Source of the DNA: Archaeoglobaceae archaeon
GTDB taxonomy: Archaea; Halobacteriota; Archaeoglobi; Archaeoglobales; Archaeoglobaceae
Direction: 5' to 3'
DNA length: 13,502 nt
Assembly (NCBI GenBank): GCA_027016055.1
Contig: JALWBF010000042.1
Location: forward strand, 1-13,502
This document shows positions 7,297 to 13,502 of this stretch, one piece after another. Every line of letters starts with the position of its first letter. Position 1 is the stretch's first letter. The position numbers were made by a program, and so were the translations under genes. The notes beneath the pieces were generated by a model, which worked only from the letters and a program-made list of their open reading frames with translations, ran no database searches and was not told where the DNA came from.

Positions 7297-7971
7297 TTAC
7301 TGCAGTTCTATACAATTCTCCGTGTATGCTGGCGGTGTGATGAATTCAATTATGCCCGGAGCACCGAATTCCGGTCTGACTTCACCGCTGACAGGTATTC
7401 TGTTACCCAATCCGCTACCAAACACCTTTGTGAGATCCACGGTTAGTATAACCTTGTCACCGCTGTCAAGCGTTGGGCTTGCATTGTTACCAGTAACGGA
7501 TCCATCAGCATCCTGCAAAACGATTATACCAAACGTATTAGCAGTCGTGTAATTCCAAGCATTTAACGACGAATCGAACACATTATTACTGCCAGTTGTT
7601 AGATCTGTATACGCATTCGGATTATATATAAGTTCTGCAGTCTTGTTATTCACACTCAACGATACTATGGTATTGCTCAAGTCTATCGGCTGTCCACCTG
7701 TGTTGGGCTCGACGTAAATTGCTAACTTCTCGATGGTTCCACCCGGAGCATCTGGATCGTAACCTAAAACCTTAACAACCTTGATACCACTGGAAACTTC
7801 CTTCGTTGTTTCCCTTCCAGTTGCCGTTGCTTTCTGCTGTAGGAATCCCACCGTCTGGATCAGCACTGCTGCACTGACCGCTGCAACCAAGACGATTGCT
7901 ATGAACACTATCAGTATCTCAATTCCTATCGCTCCTTTCCTATCTTTCTTCATTCTCCTCAACCAACCCAC
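7297..7971 (-). CDS. flaB: Archaellin (archaeal flagellin) FlaB precursor
   Basis: The filament subunit, 224 residues. A short positively charged leader (MGWLRRMKKDRKG) precedes the class III signal site KG/AIGIEI, so the prearchaellin peptidase FlaK/PibD should cut after Gly13. The mature protein begins with the hydrophobic assembly helix (about 14-45). The rest is a beta-rich outer domain ending in APGIIEFITPPAYTENCIELQ-type sequence typical of archaellins. Three N-X-S/T sites (Asn109, 140, 163) may be glycosylated. The start is the GTG at 7971, preceded by GGAGGTGA at 4 bases. An upstream in-frame ATG at 8076 would give a non-signal N-terminus and lies within the promoter. The ATG at 7953 is the next choice and has no ribosome site. 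It is the only archaellin gene here. A lone Cys221 near the C-terminus is unusual. Confidence 0.94.
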   Translation of the reverse strand: MGWLRRMKKDRKGAIGIEILIVFIAIVLVAAVSAAVLIQTVGFLQQKATATGRETTKEVSSGIKVVKVLGYDPDAPGGTIEKLAIYVEPNTGGQPIDLSNTIVSLSVNNKTAELIYNPNAYTDLTTGSNNVFDSSLNAWNYTTANTFGIIVLQDADGSVTGNNASPTLDSGDKVILTVDLTKVFGSGLGNRIPVSGEVRPEFGAPGIIEFITPPAYTENCIELQ

Positions 7972-8030
7972 CGTCTCACCTCCCTCGTCAATCACCGTTG
8001 TAAATACGATTATATTTAACAATTTTTTGC

Positions 8031-8040
8031 GTATATAATT
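8031..8040 (-). promoter_or_regulatory. Second candidate TATA box for flaB
   Basis: AATTATATAC on the minus strand, preceded by AAATGG, would start transcription near 8010 and give a leader of about 40 bases. It is an alternative to the box at 8062-8069 and could serve as a basal promoter. I cannot decide between them from sequence alone. Confidence 0.35.
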
Positions 8041-8061
8041 CCATTTACTAATGCAAAAACG

Positions 8062-8107
8062 TTTATATACACACAAACTAATATTTGTGTAGATACTTAT
8101 GTAGATA
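8062..8107 (-). promoter_or_regulatory. flaB promoter with tandem EarA-like sites
   Basis: The minus strand has two adjacent 12-base direct repeats, TATCTACATAAG (8096-8107) and TATCTACACAAA (8084-8095), identical at 10 of 12 bases. Their cores TACATA and TACACA match or nearly match the TACATA site I recall for EarA. Downstream is TATATAAA (8062-8069), preceded by GTGTG rather than a good purine-rich BRE. A weak BRE needing help from an activator fits the EarA model. An inverted repeat (arms ACACAAA at 8071-8077 and TTTGTGT at 8084-8090, 6-base spacer) overlaps the second repeat and the BRE position. Transcription would begin near 8040, with a leader of about 70 bases. Confidence 0.6.
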
Positions 8108-8133
8108 ATTTCGAACTTAATAATTTAAATCTA

Positions 8134-8157
8134 ATAAAAATAAAAAAATTAAAAAAT
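8134..8157 (-). terminator. T-rich terminator of the trp operon
   Basis: Directly after the trpA stop the minus strand reads ATTTTTTAATTTTTTTATTTTTAT: three T runs of six, seven and five. No GC stem is present, as expected for archaeal U-tract termination. It separates the trp operon from the flaB promoter about 30 bases downstream. Confidence 0.7.
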
Positions 8158-8913
8158 CTAAAGGTTTAGGCCGCTTCTGAGTTCCTTAAGCTTCTCCTCA
8201 AGCGGATCCATGGCATCTTCGCCGTATTTACCGATTATATCAACTATCGCACTCCCGACAACTACGCCATCCGCACCGGCTTTAATTAGATCCCTTACAT
8301 GCTCAGCCTTCGAAACTCCGAAACCTACTGCCAACGGCTTCGAGCATATCCTCTTAGCCCTTTTAAGAAGGTCGAAGGCAAGCTGAGATAGCTTTTCCCT
8401 CGCCCCTGTGGTTCCGTATAGTGAGATGAGGTAGACGAAAGCGGAGCTCGCTTCATCTATCATCCTCAATCGATCGTCGGGCGTGTTTGGGGCTGCTAAA
8501 AACACCGTTCCCATGTCGTATCTCTCGCAAACGTTAAGATATTCTCCAGCCTCCTCGAGCGGAAGATCGACTACGATCATAGCGCTTGCTCCGCTCTCCT
8601 TAGCTTTAGCAACGAACCTTTCAACCCCCATTCTGTATACCGGATTGTAGTAGGTCATCAAAACGACGGGTGTATCGGAATACTCCCTAAACTCTCTAAC
8701 TATGTTGAAAACATCCCTAACCCTCGTTCCCGCTTTAAGTGCCCTAACGTTCGCCTTCTGAATAGCCTTCCCGTCAGCCATCGGATCGCTGAAGGGAATT
8801 CCCAACTCTATTACTTCTGAATACTTATCCAAGGTCAGCATGAAATCGAGCGTCGCCTTAACGTTCGGATCTCCTGCTGTTATGAACGTTATCAAAGCCG
8901 GCTTGCTGAACAT
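8158..8913 (-). CDS. trpA: Tryptophan synthase alpha subunit
   Basis: A TIM-barrel enzyme of 251 residues that cleaves indole-3-glycerol phosphate to indole and glyceraldehyde-3-phosphate, passing indole to TrpB. The signature ELGIPFSDP begins at catalytic Glu36, and DG follows at Asp47, matching Glu49 and Asp60 of the Salmonella enzyme. The phosphate-binding end has YGTTGAR (about 166-172), GFGVSK (about 205-210) and VVGSAIV near residue 225. The start at 8913 lies 7 bases after GGAGG. It overlaps trpB by 22 bases, so the two subunits are probably made in a coupled way. It is slightly short for the family, mostly by a trimmed N-terminus. It is the last gene of the operon. Confidence 0.97.
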   Translation of the reverse strand: MFSKPALITFITAGDPNVKATLDFMLTLDKYSEVIELGIPFSDPMADGKAIQKANVRALKAGTRVRDVFNIVREFREYSDTPVVLMTYYNPVYRMGVERFVAKAKESGASAMIVVDLPLEEAGEYLNVCERYDMGTVFLAAPNTPDDRLRMIDEASSAFVYLISLYGTTGAREKLSQLAFDLLKRAKRICSKPLAVGFGVSKAEHVRDLIKAGADGVVVGSAIVDIIGKYGEDAMDPLEEKLKELRSGLNL

Positions 8914-10070
8914 GCCAAAGCCTCCATAACTATTCCCAAATCCTTATCTCCCCTTCCCGAAAGATTAACGACCACTATTTCATCCTTACTCATTTCCTTT
9001 GCAATTTCCATCGCGTAAGCCAAAGCGTGAGCTGATTCCAAAGCCGGTAAAATTCCCTCTGTTTTAGAAAGTTCCACAAACGCTTTTAGGGCTTGATCAT
9101 CCGTAACGGCAACGTATTCGGCCCTTCCCGACTCCTTCAGCCAAGCATGCTCAGGCCCGACTCCCGGATAATCCAAGCCGGCAGCGATGCTGTGGGTCGT
9201 TGCTATCTGTCCGTCCTCATCCTGCAAGAAGTATGACAGCATCCCATGCAGAATCCCCTTTTCTCCAGCGCAAAGCGATGCGGAATGCTTTCCGGTTTCG
9301 ATGCCCTTGCCGGCAGCTTCAACGCCGATCAGTCTGACGGATTTATCCTCTATGAACGGATAGAAGATTCCTATGGCATTGCTCCCCCCGCCGACGCATG
9401 CAACGATTACATCCGGCAGGGTTCCTTCGATCTCAAGGATCTGCCTCTTAGTTTCCCTGCCAATTACCGACTGAAAATCACGAACAATCGTCGGATACGG
9501 ATGAGGGCCGACAACTGAGCCGATTAGGTAGTGCGTGTATTCGAAAGTTGCAACCCAATCTCGAAGCGCTTCGTTTATGGCATCCTTCAAAGTTCTGCTC
9601 CCGCTATGCACGGGAATAACTTCAGCTCCGAGCAGTTTCATCCTGAAAACGTTCATCTTCTGCCTTTCAACATCCTCGGCACCCATGTAAACATCAACCT
9701 TAAGCCCGAGCAAAGCTCCGGCTATAGCTGTAGCTACCCCGTGCTGTCCGGCTCCGGTTTCGGCAATCAATCGAGTTTTACCCATCTTCTTCGCAAGCAG
9801 AGCCTGTCCGATCGTGTTGTTTATCTTGTGCGCACCGCTGTGCAATAGATCCTCACGCTTAAGGTATATCTTAGCCCCACCCAGTTTCTCAGTCAAATTC
9901 TTAGCGAAATATAGGGGCGTAGGTCTTCCGGCGTAGTTTCTAAGATAGTAGTCCAATTCCCTTTTAAATTCCTCATCATCCTTCAGCTCATTGTATGCTT
10001 TTTCCAACTCCTTCAGCGGTGGAATCAACACTTCCGGCACGAACTGCCCGCCGAATTCTCCGAATTTCAT
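8892..10070 (-). CDS. trpB: Tryptophan synthase beta subunit (TrpB1 type)
   Basis: A PLP enzyme of 392 residues that joins indole and serine to give tryptophan. KREDLLHSGAHKINN (71-85) carries the PLP lysine Lys82. AETGAGQHG (103-111) includes the catalytic Glu104. GGGSNA (227-232) binds the cofactor phosphate, and SGRGDKD (371-377) lies at the C-terminal cofactor site. The length and the N-terminus GEFGGQFVPE mark the TrpB1 form that pairs with TrpA, not the longer stand-alone TrpB2. The start is set by AAGGTGATCCC immediately before the ATG at 10070. It overlaps the ACT-domain gene by 4 bases upstream and trpA by 22 bases downstream. Confidence 0.98.
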   Translation of the reverse strand: MKFGEFGGQFVPEVLIPPLKELEKAYNELKDDEEFKRELDYYLRNYAGRPTPLYFAKNLTEKLGGAKIYLKREDLLHSGAHKINNTIGQALLAKKMGKTRLIAETGAGQHGVATAIAGALLGLKVDVYMGAEDVERQKMNVFRMKLLGAEVIPVHSGSRTLKDAINEALRDWVATFEYTHYLIGSVVGPHPYPTIVRDFQSVIGRETKRQILEIEGTLPDVIVACVGGGSNAIGIFYPFIEDKSVRLIGVEAAGKGIETGKHSASLCAGEKGILHGMLSYFLQDEDGQIATTHSIAAGLDYPGVGPEHAWLKESGRAEYVAVTDDQALKAFVELSKTEGILPALESAHALAYAMEIAKEMSKDEIVVVNLSGRGDKDLGIVMEALACSASRL

Positions 10071-10429
10071 GGGATCACCTTCCCGACCTCGAAACCCAAA
10101 TCCCTAAAAACATCTATCGCTTTATCAACGTCTTTACCTCTAACAAGATCTGTCGAATAGGATGAAAACACCAAAACGCTAATTCCGGCATCCGCCAAAG
10201 CCTTTAAGATCTTCGAGATGAATCCGACCAAATCGAAGGGCAAAATAGCATCGAACGTAAAAAGCCTAAAATCCCTTTCGCATTCAACCGCATCAATTTT
10301 TTCCAGCTCGGATTCGGGTAGGACTACCGTTATGCCGTTGCCATCTCTAACGATTGCAAAGAAATCTACTTCCGGCATTTCTCCAACTTTTATCACCGCA
10401 AAGCTATCGGGATGCAGAACAACCCTCAT
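10067..10429 (-). CDS. ACT-domain protein (CASTOR/ACT_7-like) within the trp operon
   Basis: A small protein of 120 residues, not an enzyme of the pathway. It looks like two ACT-type halves: residues 1-50 with LHPDSFAVIKV and FFAIVRDGNGITVVLPES, and residues 52-112 with FDAILPFDLVGFISKILKAL, AGISVLVFSSYSTD (81-94) and DKAIDVFRDLGF. This pattern recalls the ACT_7 proteins related to CASTOR and the regulatory part of aspartate kinase, which bind amino acids. The YSTD loop after the second-half helix is the usual ligand site in that group. It overlaps trpF and trpB by 4 bases each (ATGA), so it is translated with them. A role as a tryptophan or other amino-acid sensor acting on TrpE or TrpB is a guess from context. 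The family call is fairly firm, the function unknown. Confidence 0.75.
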   Translation of the reverse strand: MRVVLHPDSFAVIKVGEMPEVDFFAIVRDGNGITVVLPESELEKIDAVECERDFRLFTFDAILPFDLVGFISKILKALADAGISVLVFSSYSTDLVRGKDVDKAIDVFRDLGFEVGKVIP

Positions 10430-11049
10430 AATCTTTTCACCACGCTCACGAATTCTCTGATCAAATCTTCATCCTTCCTACCGTTTCTCTCAACCCCGCT
10501 CGAAACGTCAACACCGAACGGCTTGACGAAGTCTACAATTTCAGCCACGTTTCGCGGATTTAAGCCGCCGGCAAGTATTACATCGAATTTTTCAGCAACA
10601 ATTTTGCTGACGCGGTGGTCGTGAGTTATGCCAGAGCCCTTGCCGGTGTCGAGCAAAATCCTATCGACCTCGAACTGCTCTATTTGTTCAATCAGTTTCT
10701 CAGCATCTTTAATCGGATCTTCGCTCTTCTTGGGAACTTTAAAAGCCTTCATGATGAAAACACCGAATTCGGACTTTATCCTTTCAACGTCCTTAGGATC
10801 TATCGAATCGGTATGTATCTGAACGAAGTTCGCATCCGTCGCTTTTATAACTCTGCTCCATCCTCCGAAGTCGCTTAAGGTTGAAACGACAAATACCGGA
10901 ATTTCTGCATTTTCCACGATCGCCTTCGCTTCATCCAAACTTATGCGACGCTTCGATTCGCATTCGACAACGACTCCGGTAGCATCGGCATATCTTTCGA
11001 CGATTTTTAGATCATTGAGGTCTCTAATTCCGCAGATCTTCACGAACAT
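10426..11049 (-). CDS. trpF: Phosphoribosylanthranilate isomerase
   Basis: A TIM-barrel enzyme of 207 residues that isomerises N-(5-phosphoribosyl)anthranilate. KICGI (4-8) carries the general base Cys6. FVQIH (75-79) is the usual VQLHG strand, and LLDTGKGSG (132-140) carries the general acid Asp134. The phosphate site is seen in LAGGLNPRNVAE (159-170) and GVDVSSGVE (179-187). After the Asp134 loop the sequence reads THDH where many bacterial enzymes have FDW. The start follows trpG after 21 bases with a weak GTGATAG ribosome site. It overlaps the ACT gene by 4 bases. trpF stands alone here and is not fused to trpC. Confidence 0.95.
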   Translation of the reverse strand: MFVKICGIRDLNDLKIVERYADATGVVVECESKRRISLDEAKAIVENAEIPVFVVSTLSDFGGWSRVIKATDANFVQIHTDSIDPKDVERIKSEFGVFIMKAFKVPKKSEDPIKDAEKLIEQIEQFEVDRILLDTGKGSGITHDHRVSKIVAEKFDVILAGGLNPRNVAEIVDFVKPFGVDVSSGVERNGRKDEDLIREFVSVVKRL

Positions 11050-11070
11050 GCTATCACGCTTCCATCAGCT

Positions 11071-11652
11071 TCACAGATAACCCTTGCAAAGGTAAACGAA
11101 GTTCCTTATAATCTTCAAACCCTCCCCTGCATGATATTCCGTAAGAACGCTCTCCGGATGGAACTGAACGCCCTCGATCGGCTCGCTCTTGTGTCTTATG
11201 CCCATAATAACGCCATCGCTCAGAGAGATAGCAGAAACCTCGAATCCCTTCGGAACTTCCAGAACTGCAAGAGAATGGTATCTTCCGGCTTCGAGCGGAT
11301 TCTTAACTCCGCTGAATATCGTTTTTCCATCGTGCCTCACAAGGCTCGATTTTCCGTGCAAAGGCTTCACCCTTCCAACCTTCCCACCGAAAACATGCCC
11401 TATTATCTGATGCCCCAAGCAAACGCCCAATATCGGAACTTCAATCTCCAAAACTATCTCCGGGCTGTTTCCGACGTCTCTCTTGCTTTCCGGCGAGCCG
11501 GGGCCGGGAGAAATAATTATTCCATCAGGATCGATTTTCCTTACCTCAGCTATCGTAATCGTGTTCGGCACAACCTTGACCTCATCGAAAATCGAAGCGT
11601 ATTCGGCTAAGTTCCAAACGAAGGAATCCCTATTATCCACAATAAGAATCAT
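11071..11652 (-). CDS. trpG: Anthranilate synthase glutamine amidotransferase subunit
   Basis: A class I glutamine amidotransferase of 193 residues that supplies ammonia to TrpE. The nucleophile is Cys78 in GVCLGHQ (76-82), and the triad is completed by His165 and Glu167 in FHPES. ISPGPGSP (47-54) is the oxyanion loop, and YHSL (125-128) is typical of anthranilate or aminodeoxychorismate synthase subunits. Its position directly after trpE, with an ATGA overlap of 4 bases, makes TrpG the right call rather than PabA, although such proteins can serve both enzymes. GGAGGTGA stands 4 bases before the ATG. Confidence 0.97.
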   Translation of the reverse strand: MILIVDNRDSFVWNLAEYASIFDEVKVVPNTITIAEVRKIDPDGIIISPGPGSPESKRDVGNSPEIVLEIEVPILGVCLGHQIIGHVFGGKVGRVKPLHGKSSLVRHDGKTIFSGVKNPLEAGRYHSLAVLEVPKGFEVSAISLSDGVIMGIRHKSEPIEGVQFHPESVLTEYHAGEGLKIIRNFVYLCKGYL

Positions 11653-12947
11653 TCCGTCACCTCCAACGCCTTTAGAACGGCTGACATCTTTCTTTCAGTC
11701 TCCATGAACTCCTTCTCCGGCTTCGAATCCGCAACGATGCCCGCACCGGCTCTAACTCTGCATACATCGTCCATTTCGACCATCCTTATCGCTATCGCCA
11801 TGTCAGCCCAACCGTTAACGGAAAAGTATCCTACGCAACCGCCGTAAACCCTCCTCTTCGACTTCTCAAGCTCATCTATAATCTCCATAGCCCTGATTTT
11901 AGGTGCCCCCGTTAAAGTTCCGGCCGGAAATGCGGCTTCCATCGCATCGAATGCCGTTTTGTCGTCTTCCATTTCCCCTATAACTTCGCTCTCTATGTGC
12001 TGAACGTGACTGTATTTTATCACCTCCATGAACATCGTAACCCTGACGCTCCCGGGTTTGCTAACCTTTCTAACGTCGTTTCTCGCCAAATCGACAAGCA
12101 TAACGTGCTCGGCTCTTTCTTTCTCATCGGAAAGTAAAACATCCGCTATTCTTCTGTCTTCCTCCTCATCCTTGCCCCTCGGAGCAGTTCCGGCTATTGG
12201 ATTTATCTTGACAATTCTTCCCTCGACAGACGCCATAGTTTCCGGCGAAGCTCCGACGATGTCTTTACCGAACTCCAAGCAGAACATATATGGACTCGGA
12301 TTTATTGCTCTGAGATTTCTATAAATCTGGAACGGGGAATAATCGGTATTGATCTCGTATTCCCTCGAAAGGACTATCTGAAAAGCGTCGCCTGCAAATA
12401 TGTATTCCTTGGCTTTCAGAACCATATCCTCGAATTCATCCTTATCCGCATCGCACCGCAGTATCTCGGAACCGCCCTCTTCATCATCGAACTCGAATCT
12501 CCTAGCCTTCTCAACCATCCTCTCCGCATTCTTTTCTGAGTTACCGAGGAAGTAGAAGCGGTTCGATATGTGATCGTAAACGAAAACTTCCCTATAATAT
12601 CCGAAGACCGAAGGTTCATCGATGCTGCCGTCTATAAAGTTATGAACGGCATCGTAAGCTACGTAGCCCACAAAGCCTCCGACGAACCTTTCCCCATCGT
12701 CTTCGAACTCGAGCAAATCTTTAAGGGCTTTGAACGGATTCGTTTCTTTCGAAACGATCTTACCATCTATCCTAGTTCCCCTTCCGTCCACTTCTACAAC
12801 GAACTCGGGATTAGCCGAGATGTATGTGTAACGGGCCTTTCTTTCGTGCTTTCCAGCCGATTCAAGAATGAACGGAAAATCGCATTCATACCTAAGGACG
12901 GCGTATAGCTTCATGGGATCGACGTATTCAAGCTTTCGGACACGCAT
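11649..12947 (-). CDS. trpE: Anthranilate synthase component I
   Basis: A chorismate-binding enzyme of 432 residues that makes anthranilate from chorismate, with ammonia from TrpG. The N-terminal ILESA (27-31) corresponds to the LLES element and NPSPY (216-220) to the second part of the tryptophan feedback pocket, so end-product inhibition is expected. Catalytic-core motifs are GTAPRG (253-258), VDLARNDVRKVS (285-296), GTLTGAPK (343-350) and RAGAGIVADS (399-408). It is shorter than most bacterial TrpE, mainly in the N-terminal domain, as is common in archaea. The ATG at 12947 overlaps trpD by 20 bases and has GGAGGAGATA before it. An ATG 11 codons further in lacks a ribosome site. Confidence 0.97.
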   Translation of the reverse strand: MRVRKLEYVDPMKLYAVLRYECDFPFILESAGKHERKARYTYISANPEFVVEVDGRGTRIDGKIVSKETNPFKALKDLLEFEDDGERFVGGFVGYVAYDAVHNFIDGSIDEPSVFGYYREVFVYDHISNRFYFLGNSEKNAERMVEKARRFEFDDEEGGSEILRCDADKDEFEDMVLKAKEYIFAGDAFQIVLSREYEINTDYSPFQIYRNLRAINPSPYMFCLEFGKDIVGASPETMASVEGRIVKINPIAGTAPRGKDEEEDRRIADVLLSDEKERAEHVMLVDLARNDVRKVSKPGSVRVTMFMEVIKYSHVQHIESEVIGEMEDDKTAFDAMEAAFPAGTLTGAPKIRAMEIIDELEKSKRRVYGGCVGYFSVNGWADMAIAIRMVEMDDVCRVRAGAGIVADSKPEKEFMETERKMSAVLKALEVTE

Positions 12948-13502
12948 TCACTATCTCCTCCAGCTTTTCTAAAGCTTTACCACCCAAAACGGATTTCACA
13001 AGCTCAACGCATTCATCGAAATCTGCAACGTCTGCTGAGTAAAGGGCTAAGCTTGCATTGGCTATTATGAAAGCCCTGTCTTCCTCCTTTCCATTTCCGG
13101 CAAAAACGGCCCTTATCCTTTCGGCACTTTCCTCCGGACTTTCGCAAGGAACGATTTTTACGGGCTTCAATCCGAAATCTTCGGGCTTAACCCTATATTT
13201 CTCGATTCCGTCCCTTCCGACTTCCGCGACTACGGTCTCTTTAGCGGGATTTACTTCATCCAAGCCGCTTCCGTGGATGACCAAAGCCTTCTTGACTCCC
13301 AAGAAGCTCAAGGCTTCCGCAACCTTATCCACCAAATCCAACGAACTTACTCCGACTATCTGATAAACCGGCTCGGCTGGATTCGCTAAAGGACCCAAGA
13401 CGTTAAAGATCGTTTTGATCTTCAGCTCCTTCCTAACGGGCATAATCCTTTTCAGCGTCGGGTGATAGAGAGGAGCGAAGAGAAATGCGAAATTAGTCTT
13501 CT
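12928..13502 (-). CDS. trpD: Anthranilate phosphoribosyltransferase, N-terminus outside the window
   Basis: About 190 C-terminal residues of a glycosyltransferase family 3 enzyme that transfers phosphoribose to anthranilate. The frame is open through the window edge. The visible part starts with NFAFLFAPLYHPTLKRIMPV and continues with RKELKIKTIFNVLGPLANPA, the conserved central motif in which the anthranilate and PRPP sites meet. HGSGLDEVNP and later EDFGL (about 70-80 residues on) are also typical. An internal ATG at 13443 gives a shorter frame but would remove conserved sequence and is not the start. The glycine-rich GTGGD motif lies outside the window. It is the first trp gene seen, and more genes such as trpC may lie upstream. 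Confidence 0.95.
   Translation of the reverse strand, partial: KTNFAFLFAPLYHPTLKRIMPVRKELKIKTIFNVLGPLANPAEPVYQIVGVSSLDLVDKVAEALSFLGVKKALVIHGSGLDEVNPAKETVVAEVGRDGIEKYRVKPEDFGLKPVKIVPCESPEESAERIRAVFAGNGKEEDRAFIIANASLALYSADVADFDECVELVKSVLGGKALEKLEEIVNACPKA

Noticed and set aside
7972..8076. Extended N-terminus of archaellin from the ATG at 8076
   Set aside because: It would place Cys/Tyr/Lys-rich codons, read through the second TATA box, before the class III signal peptide. The GTG at 7971 has an ideal ribosome site and gives a normal 13-residue leader.
11131..11610. Plus-strand open frame of 159 codons
   Set aside because: It is fully inside trpG on the opposite strand. Its translation has no family features and no ribosome site precedes it, while trpG has an intact catalytic triad.
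12570..12908. Plus-strand open frame of 112 codons
   Set aside because: It lies opposite the N-terminal domain of trpE, with no ribosome site, promoter or recognisable domain.
1..13502. CRISPR array, insertion sequence, tRNA or rRNA
   Set aside because: No regularly spaced repeats, no transposase or terminal inverted repeats and no tRNA-like cloverleaf were seen. Nearly all of the window is taken by conserved genes.

Overview
The window is archaeal, most likely from a thermophilic euryarchaeon of the Archaeoglobi type (Archaeoglobus, Ferroglobus or Geoglobus). The evidence is an archaellum operon with separate FlaC and FlaD-type proteins, an EarA-type regulator (so far known only from Euryarchaeota), TATA/BRE promoters, T-tract terminators, strong GGAGGTGA ribosome sites and heavy use of AGG and ATA codons. 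The genus is an inference from gene content, not a measurement. Every gene is on the minus strand, so transcription runs from position 13502 towards position 1.

Right half (about 13502 to 8158): a compact tryptophan operon, in transcription order trpD (5' end outside the window), trpE, trpG, trpF, a small ACT-domain protein of unknown role, trpB, trpA. Most junctions overlap by 4 to 22 bases, which suggests translational coupling. Together the enzymes take chorismate to tryptophan, except that trpC (indole-3-glycerol-phosphate synthase) is not in the window and may lie further upstream. The unexpected member is the ACT protein between trpF and trpB: it shares ATGA overlaps with both neighbours and is a plausible amino-acid sensor for the pathway. 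A T-rich tract after trpA ends this transcript.

Middle (about 8157 to 7972): an intergenic region with the archaellin promoter. It carries two adjacent 12-base direct repeats with TACATA and TACACA cores, and an inverted repeat next to a TATATAAA box. These are candidate EarA sites.

Left half (7971 to 1107): the archaellum (archaeal flagellum) operon in the order flaB, flaC, flaD, flaF, flaG, flaH, flaI, flaJ (arl in the newer nomenclature). It encodes one filament subunit, the cytoplasmic motor-associated FlaC and FlaD, the stator-like FlaF and FlaG, the KaiC-like FlaH, the secretion/rotation ATPase FlaI and the membrane platform FlaJ. A T-tract after flaB probably lets the filament subunit be made in excess over the machine parts.

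Far left (1011 to 1): after flaJ there is a fresh promoter, then a winged-helix protein resembling the archaellum activator EarA, overlapped by a SAM-dependent methyltransferase that runs off the window. No chemotaxis genes, RNA genes, mobile elements or CRISPR arrays are visible. Several likely start codons differ from the longest open frame, because the ribosome site GAGGTGA itself contains an in-frame GTG.
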